Shown here in pieces: positions 14,564 through 23,063 of a DNA stretch of 23,261 nt. Under the pieces are notes generated by a model. That model was not told the DNA's origin. It was given only the letters and a program-made list of their open reading frames with translations, and ran no database searches. The translations under genes were made by a program, and so were the position numbers. Origin of the DNA: Bacteroidales bacterium (GTDB taxonomy: Bacteria; Bacteroidota; Bacteroidia; Bacteroidales; JAGOPY01); assembly GCA_030638325.1 (NCBI GenBank), contig DAOWEV010000083.1, forward strand, positions 1 to 23,261. The letters run 5' to 3'. Each line of letters opens with the position of its first letter. Position 1 is the first letter of the stretch.

Positions 14564-15199
14564 CTAATTCTCCCGATTGTTTTTAAGCTGCTTTATGGCC
14601 AGGAAGAAGCCCCATATCAGCACAAGTATCAGCAGCGGGAAGAAGATATAAAAAGTAATTTGCGAAAGTTCTAAACCATGAGGATCCGCATTTGACCGTA
14701 GATGTGTTTTGATAAAAGTCCAGAATGGGCTCGGATGATTGATCAGATACGCTTTACTGGGGGCTTCCATAACCAGGGTAAATCCAATGATATTGATGAG
14801 ATTTGCCGCAAACATCACCCATAGCGCACGAAAAAAATTGGGGTTTTTGATTTCATGTCCGCCTTTGAATAAGCGGAGCACCAGGGCAACCGCAAACAAC
14901 ACCATGGCTGCCGGCACAAACGGTACAGCGACTTTTATATCTGCAAGGATATCAGGATTCAGGATCATGAGCCCGGTCAAAACCACAAAGCTTAAGCAGA
15001 TATCCACGATCAGTACCGTGAAGATCTTCCATATCTCAATGGAGACCCGCAGGGTAAGTTTTTTTTCAAGACTTTTAAAATATTGCTGAATGACTGTTAA
15101 ACCCAACGCCACCATACCCAGTATGATGGAAAAGTTCAATAGATTTTGCAAGGTCCAGACTTCAAGTGCTTTTTCAATGGTATGTGCTGTCATGATCAC
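14564..15199 (-). CDS. Five-helix membrane protein, unrecognised family
   Basis: A 211-residue polytopic membrane protein with about five hydrophobic segments (roughly residues 18-40, 57-80, 88-110, 124-144 and 178-204). Loop histidines occur in GGHEIKN, INHPSPF, KTHLR and DPHGLEL, which could be heme or metal ligands, but no motif is diagnostic. I do not recognise a named family. Being directly upstream of the ferredoxin on the same strand, it could be its membrane partner in a small electron-transfer module, which is inference. The stretch 15200-15320 before it holds nothing I can identify. Confidence 0.7.
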   Translation of the reverse strand: MIMTAHTIEKALEVWTLQNLLNFSIILGMVALGLTVIQQYFKSLEKKLTLRVSIEIWKIFTVLIVDICLSFVVLTGLMILNPDILADIKVAVPFVPAAMVLFAVALVLRLFKGGHEIKNPNFFRALWVMFAANLINIIGFTLVMEAPSKAYLINHPSPFWTFIKTHLRSNADPHGLELSQITFYIFFPLLILVLIWGFFLAIKQLKNNREN

Positions 15200-15320
15200 A
15201 GTTTTTTAATTTGAATTAGAAATAAAAATGCCACAGATTATTCACAATATTATTTATTTTCAAAGGTGTTCATGAAATCACTTCGTTAAGTTCACAGATT
15301 ATTTGCTTACACTGTTTCTC

Positions 15321-15893
15321 TCACGGGGCCAGCAATTCGGTCTTCCAAGCTTTCTCGTCTCTTGTATACCGCAGCCGGTGGTGCAGCCTGTTGGGGCCGG
15401 CCTGCCAGAACTCTATCACTTCCGGGAGAACGCGATAGCCACCCCAGTTCTGAGGCCGTTTATTCTCTCCGGGATTATGCTCTATGTAATGTCTTTTAAG
15501 CTTTTCCAGATAATCCATGCCGGGGATGACCTGGCTCTGGGGGGAGATGATTGCGCTCACCTGGCTCCCGACAGGCCTGGTACTGAAATATTCATCCGAC
15601 AATTCCCCGGAAATCCTCTCAGCCCTGCCTTCGATCCTGATCTGCCTCTCTATTTCCGGCCAGTATAACAACAGGGCAACTTGCGGGTTTAGCATGATCT
15701 CCTCCCCTTTCCTGCTGTTATAGTTTGTGTAGAACACAAAACCATCTTCGTTGTATTCCTTCAGCAAGATCATTCTGGCAGATGGCTTACCATCTTTGGA
15801 TGTCGTTGCCAGTACCATTTCTGCCGGCTCATGGATTTGCTCCCTCACTGCATCATCCATCCATTCTGAAAATAAATTTACCGGATGCTTCAT
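15321..15893 (-). CDS. pdxH: Pyridoxamine 5'-phosphate oxidase
   Basis: A 190-residue FMN-dependent oxidase that makes pyridoxal 5'-phosphate from pyridoxine or pyridoxamine phosphate. Recognisable family segments in order are SARMILLKEYNEDGFVFYTN (FMN-binding strand pair), NSRKGEEI, ERQIRIEGRAERI, YFSTRPVGSQ, RPQNWGGYRV and the C-terminal EFWQAGPNRLHHRLRY. It is slightly shorter than the usual 210-220 residues because the N-terminal arm is short, but all core segments are present. It is cytoplasmic and most likely not functionally tied to the nos genes. The next upstream gene on the minus strand is not close, so it is probably a single-gene unit. Confidence 0.95.
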   Translation of the reverse strand: MKHPVNLFSEWMDDAVREQIHEPAEMVLATTSKDGKPSARMILLKEYNEDGFVFYTNYNSRKGEEIMLNPQVALLLYWPEIERQIRIEGRAERISGELSDEYFSTRPVGSQVSAIISPQSQVIPGMDYLEKLKRHYIEHNPGENKRPQNWGGYRVLPEVIEFWQAGPNRLHHRLRYTRDEKAWKTELLAP

Positions 15894-16250
15894 TGATCTC
15901 CAGGATTATGCGTTGATCATTGACTAACCCCGGCATTCATGCCGGGGATAATGACATCAAAAATTTCTTATTTTTTTTCTCCGCCCTAAAGGACGGAGTT
16001 AGTTATTTTTCCATTCTCCCATCATTCCATCATTCCACTATTCCATTATTCCAAATTTCCATTTTTCCACAATTCCATCCTTCAGCGCTCACTGGGTGCA
16101 ATTCAAAACCAACTTCTTAGAGAGTGGATTTATACTTATCAACTGTCGACTTTAAATAATAAATTGTAAATCGTAAATCGTAAATATGTATTTTCGCCGC
16201 GTAAAAACGCTTTGTTTCTTGACAAAACTAAGTAATTATAATTTAATGAT
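15894..16250. other. Intergenic region with two hairpins and a simple-sequence tract
   Basis: No gene is supported here. It holds a 9-bp palindrome (15928-15947, CCCCGGCAT/ATGCCGGGG) and a second hairpin at 15979-15998 (CTCCGCCC/GGACGGAG), both resembling modules of the dispersed repeat at 6397-6586. A degenerate TTCCA/TCATTCC tract covers about 16010-16080. A GTAAATC-type tract at about 16152-16184 is related to sequences at 18468-18560 and 22983-23054. A -35-like TTGACA sits at about 16219, but no matching downstream box is convincing. Confidence 0.6.
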
Positions 16251-18167
16251 ATGAGAATTAAAGCATGCATTTTTTTTATGGCAATCGTGATGCTGCAAGT
16301 GAATTCCATTGCGCAGACTGCAGAAATGCCATCAAAGACATCTCCCCCGGGAGATACGGTAACATTCAATATCGATGTTGACGGCTTCCCATCCAATGTG
16401 GCCGGCATTTCATTGAAAATCGATATAGATACAAATGTCCTGACTTTCACGGAAGCTTATAACGGAACCATTAACGGTTTTCTCAGCAACTTTATACCTG
16501 CTACAAGCCAAGTTGGTATCGAATGGACAAATGGTATGGGGCAAAGTATAAACGGCACACTATTAACACTGGAATTCGTTGGAGATACACTTGTCGGCGG
16601 CTGTGATCTCACTTTCGATCCGGCATGTGAGTTTGTCGATACCGGAACAAACCCATTTACCGTCGCCTATACTAACGGCAGCATTTACCTGCTTCCCGCC
16701 AGCTATGATCTCCGGAATGTGAACGGGAACAATTACGTTACGTCCGTAAAGAGCCAGTCGGGCGGTACCTGCTGGACACACGGGGCTGTAGCAGCCATTG
16801 AAGGCAACCTGTTGATGACCGGAATATGGGATAACTGTGGGGAGACCGGCGAGCCCAATATGGCCGAATATCACCTGGACTGGTGGAATGGGTTCAATTT
16901 GCACAACAATGATGATGACCCGGGCGGCCCGGGCCTCACGGTTCATCAGGGTGGCGATTACAGGGTAACGGCAGCCTATACAATTAGAAAAGAAGGTGTG
17001 GTGCGTGATGTGGATGGCCAATCTTATAACAATCCACCAAACCGCGACAGTGTGACCTACCACTATTATTATCCGAGGCATATAGAATGGTATAATGCCC
17101 AGGAGGATCTGAGTGATATCAACATTATTAAGACAAAAATAATGACCCATGGGGTGATGGGTACCTGCATGTATTACGGCGGGGGATTCATGATCAATTA
17201 TATACATTATCAACCCCCATCCAGCACCCTGGACCCAAACCACGCAATAGCCATTATTGGCTGGGATGATAATAAAGTCACCCAGGCACCTGAGGACGGT
17301 GCATGGCTATGTAAGAACAGTTGGGGAAGCGGATGGGGCCTGAGTGGCTATTTCTGGATCTCCTATTACGACAAACACTGTTGCAAAAATCCGGAAATGG
17401 GTGCTATCTCCTTCATAGATGTGGAACCCTTCAGGTACAAAGATGTTTATTATCACGATTATCACGGCTGGCGGGATACCATGCAGTTTGCAGAAGGATT
17501 TAATGCTTTCTCCGTGACAAATCCGGATTCATTGGTGGCAGTCAGCTTTTTCAGTGCGCAAGACAGCATTGAATTCAATGTCATTGTTTTTAACACTTTT
17601 CAAAATGGTATTTTGTCGGATACCCTTTCGCAGTTAACCGATAGCATTTTCCATTCAGGATTTCACACATATGACCTGGATACGGCCGTTCAGCTCGTTT
17701 CAGGGGATGACTTTTTTATTTATTTAAAACTTTCGGATGGGGGGCAGCCCATCGACAGGACATCCGATATCCCGGTTTTGCTGGGCGGAGATTCCCGGGT
17801 AATTGTAAAATCAGCTGCAAGCGCTGGCGAGAGCTATTTTTGGGATAATTCCCAATGGAATGACTTGATGGATTACAGGTTCTCGAATGCGTTATGGGAC
17901 AGTACAGCGAATTTCTGCATGAAGGCTTTAACACGTTCCGACACGATCTTCTGGACCGGGGGAACGGATAGTGACTGGGACAATCCCTGGAACTGGAAAC
18001 ACCGCCAGGTCCCGACACAGCAATACGATGTGTTGATCCCATCCGGGATGCCTAATTATCCATCTGTCTTCGGTTCAACCTCAGATACGGTCGATATAAA
18101 AAGTCTCATTGTATCCCCGGGCGCCAGTATTGAGGTGCCGGCTGGTAAGGTTTTGCATATAAATTAA
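16251..18167 (+). CDS. Secreted papain-like (C1A) cysteine protease with cohesin-like and lectin-like modules
   Basis: A 638-residue exported protein with signal peptide (about 1-21, ending SIAQ). A cohesin-like beta domain follows (about 23-148). The C1A peptidase domain (about 150-395) has the catalytic residues: C174 in SQSGGTCWTHG with upstream Q169, H331 in PNHAIAIIGW and N356 in CKNSWGSGWG. After it comes a beta module resembling the lectin-like domain of such bacterial C1A proteases (about 400-560). The last module (about 565-638) starts with FWTGGTDSDWDNPWNW and ends abruptly at LHIN. No type IX secretion C-terminal sorting domain is present, although secreted proteins of this architecture in Bacteroidota usually have one. 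The stop codon is 3 bases from an inverted-repeat element, so the C-terminus may be truncated. Confidence 0.9.
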   Translation: MRIKACIFFMAIVMLQVNSIAQTAEMPSKTSPPGDTVTFNIDVDGFPSNVAGISLKIDIDTNVLTFTEAYNGTINGFLSNFIPATSQVGIEWTNGMGQSINGTLLTLEFVGDTLVGGCDLTFDPACEFVDTGTNPFTVAYTNGSIYLLPASYDLRNVNGNNYVTSVKSQSGGTCWTHGAVAAIEGNLLMTGIWDNCGETGEPNMAEYHLDWWNGFNLHNNDDDPGGPGLTVHQGGDYRVTAAYTIRKEGVVRDVDGQSYNNPPNRDSVTYHYYYPRHIEWYNAQEDLSDINIIKTKIMTHGVMGTCMYYGGGFMINYIHYQPPSSTLDPNHAIAIIGWDDNKVTQAPEDGAWLCKNSWGSGWGLSGYFWISYYDKHCCKNPEMGAISFIDVEPFRYKDVYYHDYHGWRDTMQFAEGFNAFSVTNPDSLVAVSFFSAQDSIEFNVIVFNTFQNGILSDTLSQLTDSIFHSGFHTYDLDTAVQLVSGDDFFIYLKLSDGGQPIDRTSDIPVLLGGDSRVIVKSAASAGESYFWDNSQWNDLMDYRFSNALWDSTANFCMKALTRSDTIFWTGGTDSDWDNPWNWKHRQVPTQQYDVLIPSGMPNYPSVFGSTSDTVDIKSLIVSPGASIEVPAGKVLHIN

Positions 18168-18170
18168 ATG

Positions 18171-18286
18171 CGCCCTGAAAGGGCAATATAACTATGGCAC
18201 AATCATTATCAAAAATCTACGTTCACATTGTGGATTACAACGAGCAATACTTATGGGATTGATTATTATATTGCCCTTTCAGGGCG
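18171..18286. repeat. 116-bp element with perfect 20-bp inverted ends
   Basis: The sequence at 18171-18190 (CGCCCTGAAAGGGCAATATA) is the exact reverse complement of 18267-18286, enclosing 76 bases. Each arm is itself partly palindromic (GCCCTGAAAGGGC). It starts 3 bases after the stop of the C1A protease gene. It is a non-coding, MITE/REP-like intergenic element, and would also form a strong RNA stem between the two convergent proteases. Confidence 0.85.
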
Positions 18287-18297
18287 AAGGTTTTATC

Positions 18298-18568
18298 TAT
18301 GCTATTATTTTCATAGGGCGTTGCCCCATGCTAAAATATTTTAGGCTTTCAGCCTGTACAAACAAATTTTGAATTCATTCCTCATCATTTCGGCTTTAAA
18401 CAGGCCTGAGAGAAAAGCCAAAACCACATGATAAAAAATTGGTTAATACGACAAGGAAAAGGAGGCGATTTACAGTTTACAATTTACAGTTTACAATTTA
18501 CAAAGTAGGAGGCGAAAACCATTTTGTAAATTGTAAATCGTAAACCGTAAATTGTAAATTCCAGGCTT
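18298..18568. repeat. Repeat-rich junction between the convergent proteases
   Basis: No gene is present. Hairpins CATAGGGC/GCCCCATG (18312-18330) and GGCTTTCAGCC (18344-18354) are typical short Bacteroidota intergenic palindromes. A long inverted repeat follows: arm 18468-18503 made of TTTACAGTTTACAA-type units and arm 18524-18560 of their complements. The left arm ends in a segment (TTTACAATTTACAAAGTAG) repeated at 23001-23019. Confidence 0.7.
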
Positions 18569-21500
18569 TCAATCCCCACTCACCGTTACCTGATAGCCGG
18601 TGGTTATCGTAAGGGTGCCTGAAGGTTCAAGCTTTAGCTTAATCACCTCGATGGTTGAATTGATCGTGATGTTGTGCTCAATCCTGACACGTGACCATGT
18701 ATGTTCAGGTGCATTCTGACCTGAGGCCCAAATGCTGTTGGTTTCCCAGTTACCGTTGCTGATGGTATAATAATATGGAATCGGGGCAGTGGATGTTATC
18801 CAGTCAGGATCATTTGTATCTGTTTGAAGAGTAGAACCTAATTGAAGATCATAGCCATTACCTGTTAAATCGAAAGCAATTTGCCCCGTGCCCTCATTCA
18901 TTTGCCAATAGGTAATCAAACCTGTTTCGGTACCTTCGAGATAGCAGGTCATATTGTCTTGAATTTCTGATTGTGTACGAGCAATTGCCCAAATCCTTAC
19001 TTCATCTATATCACCGCTATAAAAGCGATCCATATTATAAACACGACCTCCTATATTTATTTCTGTGGGATCTACACCTTCATTAACAATACCATTAACT
19101 AATTGTACTCCGTTCACATATAATTTACACAAACCATTTTCACGAACCATTGCAATGTGATTCCATTCATTTAGTTCTATGCAGGGAGCAGGAGTAATAA
19201 TATAAGTCCAATCAGGGCTTTCTCCATAAAGCAGACTTCCATCGCCGTTGATACGGAATTGAATAGTACTGTAATTAGCAGGATTTATTCCATAAATAAC
19301 TTCCCGGGTTACACCAAATTGATCGGGTTTGATCCATGCCTCGAGTGTAAGATCAGTGGCAGGGTAATTAAAATTGCTACCTTTCGCATAATCATCCGTG
19401 CCGTCAAACTGAAGGGCGGAAGATGGCAGTCCGTTATTATGAATAAATCCATACTCAACAATCGCGGATTCACCTTCACTATACAAAGCAGAAACACCAG
19501 CGGTATAATTTACCCCTAATGTTAATCCTGTATATTGCCAGAATAAGTTTGTGGTAGAATCTACACATCCACCATTAAGATAAACTTTGTAACCAAGCAA
19601 AGAGCGTGTGCCATCTCTAACAGCATTGGCTGCAGGATTCAGTTTTCCAACGGTAATATCAGTACTTGCATTGTTATATAAAACTTGTTTTTGAGCAATA
19701 GGTTGCGCCATTTGCCCTGCTTCAGTTCCTGCCTGCACCCAAGCCTGTATGTTCCAGTTAATATTGTAACCATAGTCTGATAATGGTACCCAGTTAACTC
19801 CATCTGTTGTCCACATGTCACCGAAACCAATGACTACGGGGCCATCATCACAACCTGCAACCCAGTCACCGGCTAACTGATTTTCAACAGCATAACCAAC
19901 CCAAAGTTCATCAGAAGCATCAATCAACACAGGAGTACTCAAAGTTACTTCGTTCCATGTATATTGTACCAGGCTTGTAAGAGGCTGGTCAACGATAATT
20001 GTTCCGGCATTAGGGCCTGTCCAGACTTTAAGAATAAAATCACAACCAAGGTCACTTCTCGGGAAGATGTTAACTTTTGTCATATACCATCCATCATAAC
20101 CAGCAAGTTGAGCACCATTCCAACGTGCAGCTACCATAAAGTTACCCCCATTAGTGAGGCCGATTCCAGATTGGTTTTGACCTGAATCCCAGTGGATATA
20201 TTCGCCTTCACTCCCAATAGGTGCATCCCAGGTAAGGTAACCCATTTCGGTTACAAAAAGGTTAGTTGGTGGATTTGGTGGAGAGCCTTCGGATACAGTA
20301 ATTGTGTCGGTGTGAATATAATAATTATGGGCAGTAATATAAATGTCCATAGTTCCGGCAGAAGGAGAATTATCAAATATAACAATAACATTTCCAGTTC
20401 CATTAGTTATTCCGCTTCCAATGTGATTTCCATTCTGTGATAAACCCACAAGCGCTCCGCTAACACCAACGGAAACAGTTAGTTGAGTACTTGCTGTATA
20501 TATTGAATCGGCATAAGTCGGAGCAAGAGTTGCAGGAGCATCTGTCCATACATCAAGTGATGGGTCACCAAGTAAATTAACACAATAATATGACCAACGA
20601 TACCAGGGATCACTATTGCATTTTGAAGCTCCATCTTCTTTTGAATCTTCATTCATTTCACCTAATTTATAGATGTTTTCTCCAAATAAAGCATCAAAGA
20701 ATTGCCTGTCCAAATATTGAGAACTGGAATTTGTACCTCCCGCATTATACCAGCCATAACGAGAATTACCTATATAAGCAACACAGCCATTGGAGATAGT
20801 AGTGAATTTCTCTCCAATACAATCTTCAGGGTCATACCATCCATTTGGCCATCTGTTATCAAAACCTGTAGTAGTACAACCCTGAGTATAAATTATATAG
20901 AAATTATGGTTTGTTCCATTTGATGTTAAATTAGTATTTGTTACATAACTGCGATAGAACTGCATATTATAATCTGGGTTTGAATGACCGAGGTGGTTTA
21001 TAATATTAGTTCCTGCATTCATTTTGTTTTTCAAATCCGTCCAGCTCCACGAACCATCTCGCTCATATTGAGTCTGAACAGTGAAATTCCCAGGGAATCC
21101 GGTTGTAGTATATCCGTTGTAGGTTCCTCCGTACATAATTTCATCTTTATAAGTTCCACCCCAGGTTTGAGGATCATCATTCAATTCTTCACCAACCATA
21201 ATTGCTTTTTCCAAATCAGCTGCAACCGGACTTTGCTGGTACATCATCTGTTTATTCAGAGCAGCGCTAAATTCCGAACCTGTATCAGCAGAAATACGTC
21301 CAATATATACTTCGGCATAATAATCAGCTTCAGAAGTCTCTCCCCATTTACTGTTGTTATTAGTATTCCAGTCCGGTCCGGTACCACTGCCCACTCTATC
21401 TAACGCCGCGTAATAAAGGTCTGCCGGAATGTCATAATCCTCTGTCCCATAACCTGTATTTATCCAGAATCCTCTATGAGGAACTATTTCAACATCACCA

Positions 21501-22381
21501 CCAAGAAGGACATATTCTGTTCCAAGATTTTGATATGCGTATTTAATAAAATTCCTGATTTCATCTATAGTATCTACTCCATTAAAAGCAGGGTCAGAAT
21601 ATATGTCCTCAACTGTTTTAATTAAGACATTATAACCTTGTTTGGTCTTAAAATCTGCAAATGAAGCAAAGTATGAAGAATCTGAATTGCCAGTTATTAT
21701 TACATATTTGTTATCACCACTTCTTGTATTTAACTGTGAAGGATATAATCCAATCTGTTCAGGATTATGAACAATATTTCTAACACGCCCATTTGTTACT
21801 TTATCATTGCGATAGAAATTATTAAACGAATTTCCCGCTTCAATAATTGGTTCTGTTTCAATCACTACTTTCATTTCGGAGAAGTATGATATCTCTCCTA
21901 AAGCAGGTATATATCGCACCGGGAAAATATTGAGAATAGCTATCGAGTGTCCTCTAAGATATTGGGTTTGGATTTCTGTGTGCAACTTTCCCGGAAATGG
22001 CTTATCAGAATTATAGATTTCCGGGTTAGGTTCTGTAAATTCAACTTTTCCCTGATAACCAATTGGATATGGTCTTTGTCTGGGATAAACCCTGAATTCT
22101 CCAGGTAAATCATTTTTCCCTTTATAAAATACAGATATACTGACAGCTTGTTCTCCCGGTGGCAGAAGCAATTGGACTGATTTGCACGGCAATTCAGGTT
22201 CACCAGGTTTTGAAATGGACATAAGCCCATCCATTTCAATCCGATGATAATCACCTTGCTTTGTAATTTGCGGTTTTTTAAAATAGTATTTATATTCAAT
22301 CGTACTTCCGAACAAAGCAAGGCTTAGAAACTGAAATATTATCAATATTAAGAAAATGAATTTTTTCGTACTTTTTTCCAT
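18569..22381 (-). CDS. Secreted gingipain-like (C25) cysteine protease with LamG module
   Basis: A multidomain protein of 1270 residues from the ATG at 22381. I prefer this start to the in-frame ATG 13 codons upstream (22420) because GGAGG lies 4 bases before it and the signal peptide follows at once (MEKSTKKFIFLILIIF). In order (22381 start): gingipain-type propeptide (about 25-200), C25 peptidase domain (about 225-620), an Ig-like segment (about 635-715), a module with DELWVGYAVE and NWNIQAW segments resembling cleaved-adhesin domains, an interrupted fibronectin-like segment, a LamG/concanavalin-like module (about 1000-1180, ALQFDGTDDYAKGSNF to YSGDIDEVRIWAIAR) and a short final module (GNWETNSIWASGQ to VTVSGD). 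Likely catalytic residues are H466 (NHLGHS) and C502 (YTQGCTTTG). No type IX sorting domain is visible at the C-terminus, unusual for this family. It is convergent with the C1A protease. Confidence 0.92.
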   Translation of the reverse strand: MEKSTKKFIFLILIIFQFLSLALFGSTIEYKYYFKKPQITKQGDYHRIEMDGLMSISKPGEPELPCKSVQLLLPPGEQAVSISVFYKGKNDLPGEFRVYPRQRPYPIGYQGKVEFTEPNPEIYNSDKPFPGKLHTEIQTQYLRGHSIAILNIFPVRYIPALGEISYFSEMKVVIETEPIIEAGNSFNNFYRNDKVTNGRVRNIVHNPEQIGLYPSQLNTRSGDNKYVIITGNSDSSYFASFADFKTKQGYNVLIKTVEDIYSDPAFNGVDTIDEIRNFIKYAYQNLGTEYVLLGGDVEIVPHRGFWINTGYGTEDYDIPADLYYAALDRVGSGTGPDWNTNNNSKWGETSEADYYAEVYIGRISADTGSEFSAALNKQMMYQQSPVAADLEKAIMVGEELNDDPQTWGGTYKDEIMYGGTYNGYTTTGFPGNFTVQTQYERDGSWSWTDLKNKMNAGTNIINHLGHSNPDYNMQFYRSYVTNTNLTSNGTNHNFYIIYTQGCTTTGFDNRWPNGWYDPEDCIGEKFTTISNGCVAYIGNSRYGWYNAGGTNSSSQYLDRQFFDALFGENIYKLGEMNEDSKEDGASKCNSDPWYRWSYYCVNLLGDPSLDVWTDAPATLAPTYADSIYTASTQLTVSVGVSGALVGLSQNGNHIGSGITNGTGNVIVIFDNSPSAGTMDIYITAHNYYIHTDTITVSEGSPPNPPTNLFVTEMGYLTWDAPIGSEGEYIHWDSGQNQSGIGLTNGGNFMVAARWNGAQLAGYDGWYMTKVNIFPRSDLGCDFILKVWTGPNAGTIIVDQPLTSLVQYTWNEVTLSTPVLIDASDELWVGYAVENQLAGDWVAGCDDGPVVIGFGDMWTTDGVNWVPLSDYGYNINWNIQAWVQAGTEAGQMAQPIAQKQVLYNNASTDITVGKLNPAANAVRDGTRSLLGYKVYLNGGCVDSTTNLFWQYTGLTLGVNYTAGVSALYSEGESAIVEYGFIHNNGLPSSALQFDGTDDYAKGSNFNYPATDLTLEAWIKPDQFGVTREVIYGINPANYSTIQFRINGDGSLLYGESPDWTYIITPAPCIELNEWNHIAMVRENGLCKLYVNGVQLVNGIVNEGVDPTEINIGGRVYNMDRFYSGDIDEVRIWAIARTQSEIQDNMTCYLEGTETGLITYWQMNEGTGQIAFDLTGNGYDLQLGSTLQTDTNDPDWITSTAPIPYYYTISNGNWETNSIWASGQNAPEHTWSRVRIEHNITINSTIEVIKLKLEPSGTLTITTGYQVTVSGD

Positions 22382-22420
22382 AATTCCTCCAATTCTATTT
22401 TTTTCGTTTTTCATGATCAT

Positions 22421-22820
22421 TTGGTATTTGCGATTAACAGCTATCAGTTATCAGTTATCAGTTAACAGTTTGTCCTTGCCTAAATTAAGGTTGATCGTTT
22501 TTAATTAATATTCATTTTATTGGTACAACTACTATTTTAGCGGAAATGATTAAATGCGCAAATGCTTAAATGCTTAAATGGGTAAAGGCTATTTATTGTT
22601 CCTACATTCAATCATTTTATCATTCTCTCATTTTATCATTAATCCATTATCCATTATATTGGCAGCAGAACCATTTTATTTATGCTGAACAGCGTTTTGC
22701 TTAAATCAGTCAGAATATTCAGGTATTCCGGGCGCTAAAATACTAATTAAGTCAGGATTTGACAATTCCTAATTTTGGAAATATTTAGGTAGTGTTTGTC
22801 TATAATGAGGAATTGTTTCT
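22421..22820. other. Non-coding upstream region of the C25 protease with short simple repeats
   Basis: No gene is supported. Short tandem tracts are visible: ATCAGTT-type repeats at about 22441-22467, an octamer tract of the ATGCTTAA type at about 22544-22583, and a CATTTTATCATTC-type tract at about 22603-22660. The C25 protease promoter should lie here, but I cannot point to a convincing -7/-33 pair. Confidence 0.5.
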
Positions 22821-22821
22821 G

Positions 22822-22966
22822 TTGAATGATTGAATGCTTAAATGATTGAATGCTTGAATGATTGAATGCTTAAATGATTGAATGATTGAATGATTGAATG
22901 CTTAAATGATTGAATGCTTAAATGATTGAATGCTTAAATGATTGAATGCTTAAATGATTGAATGAA
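22822..22966. repeat. Octamer tandem array (ATGATTGA / ATGCTTAA)
   Basis: About 145 bases of near-perfect 8-bp units alternating between ATGATTGA and ATGCTTAA, forming a 16-bp higher-order period with some units doubled. The same ATGCTTAA octamer occurs in a short separate tract at 22544-22583. No spacer or palindrome is present, so this is simple tandem repetition and not CRISPR. Confidence 0.9.
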
Positions 22967-22982
22967 TCAAAAATACAAGAAG

Positions 22983-23054
22983 GTGATTTGCAATTTACGG
23001 TTTACAATTTACAAAGTAGAGGCCGGAAGTTATTTCGTAAACCGCAAATCGTTA
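22983..23054. repeat. Inverted repeat of GTAAACC/TTTACGG units
   Basis: An arm made of CAATTTACGGTTTACAATT-type sequence (22983-23019) faces a complementary arm (23035-23054, TCGTAAACCGCAAATCGTTA). The part TTTACAATTTACAAAGTAG at 23001-23019 is identical to 18490-18508, so this belongs to the repeat family seen at the protease junction. Confidence 0.75.
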
Positions 23055-23063
23055 ATTTTAAAA

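Noticed and set aside
16219..16245. Sigma-70 style promoter (TTGACA ... TATAAT) before the C1A protease
   Set aside because: The two boxes are only 12 bases apart, too close for a working pair, and Bacteroidota promoters use a different consensus.
16563..17243. 226-codon minus-strand ORF opposite the C1A protease
   Set aside because: The plus-strand frame has the full catalytic Cys/His/Asn set, so the antisense ORF is a shadow.
21940..22320. Minus-strand ORF overlapping the C25 protease propeptide
   Set aside because: It is an out-of-frame shadow of the protease gene on the same strand and has no recognisable features.
22822..22966. CRISPR array
   Set aside because: Units are 8 bp with no unique spacers, and no cas genes are present.
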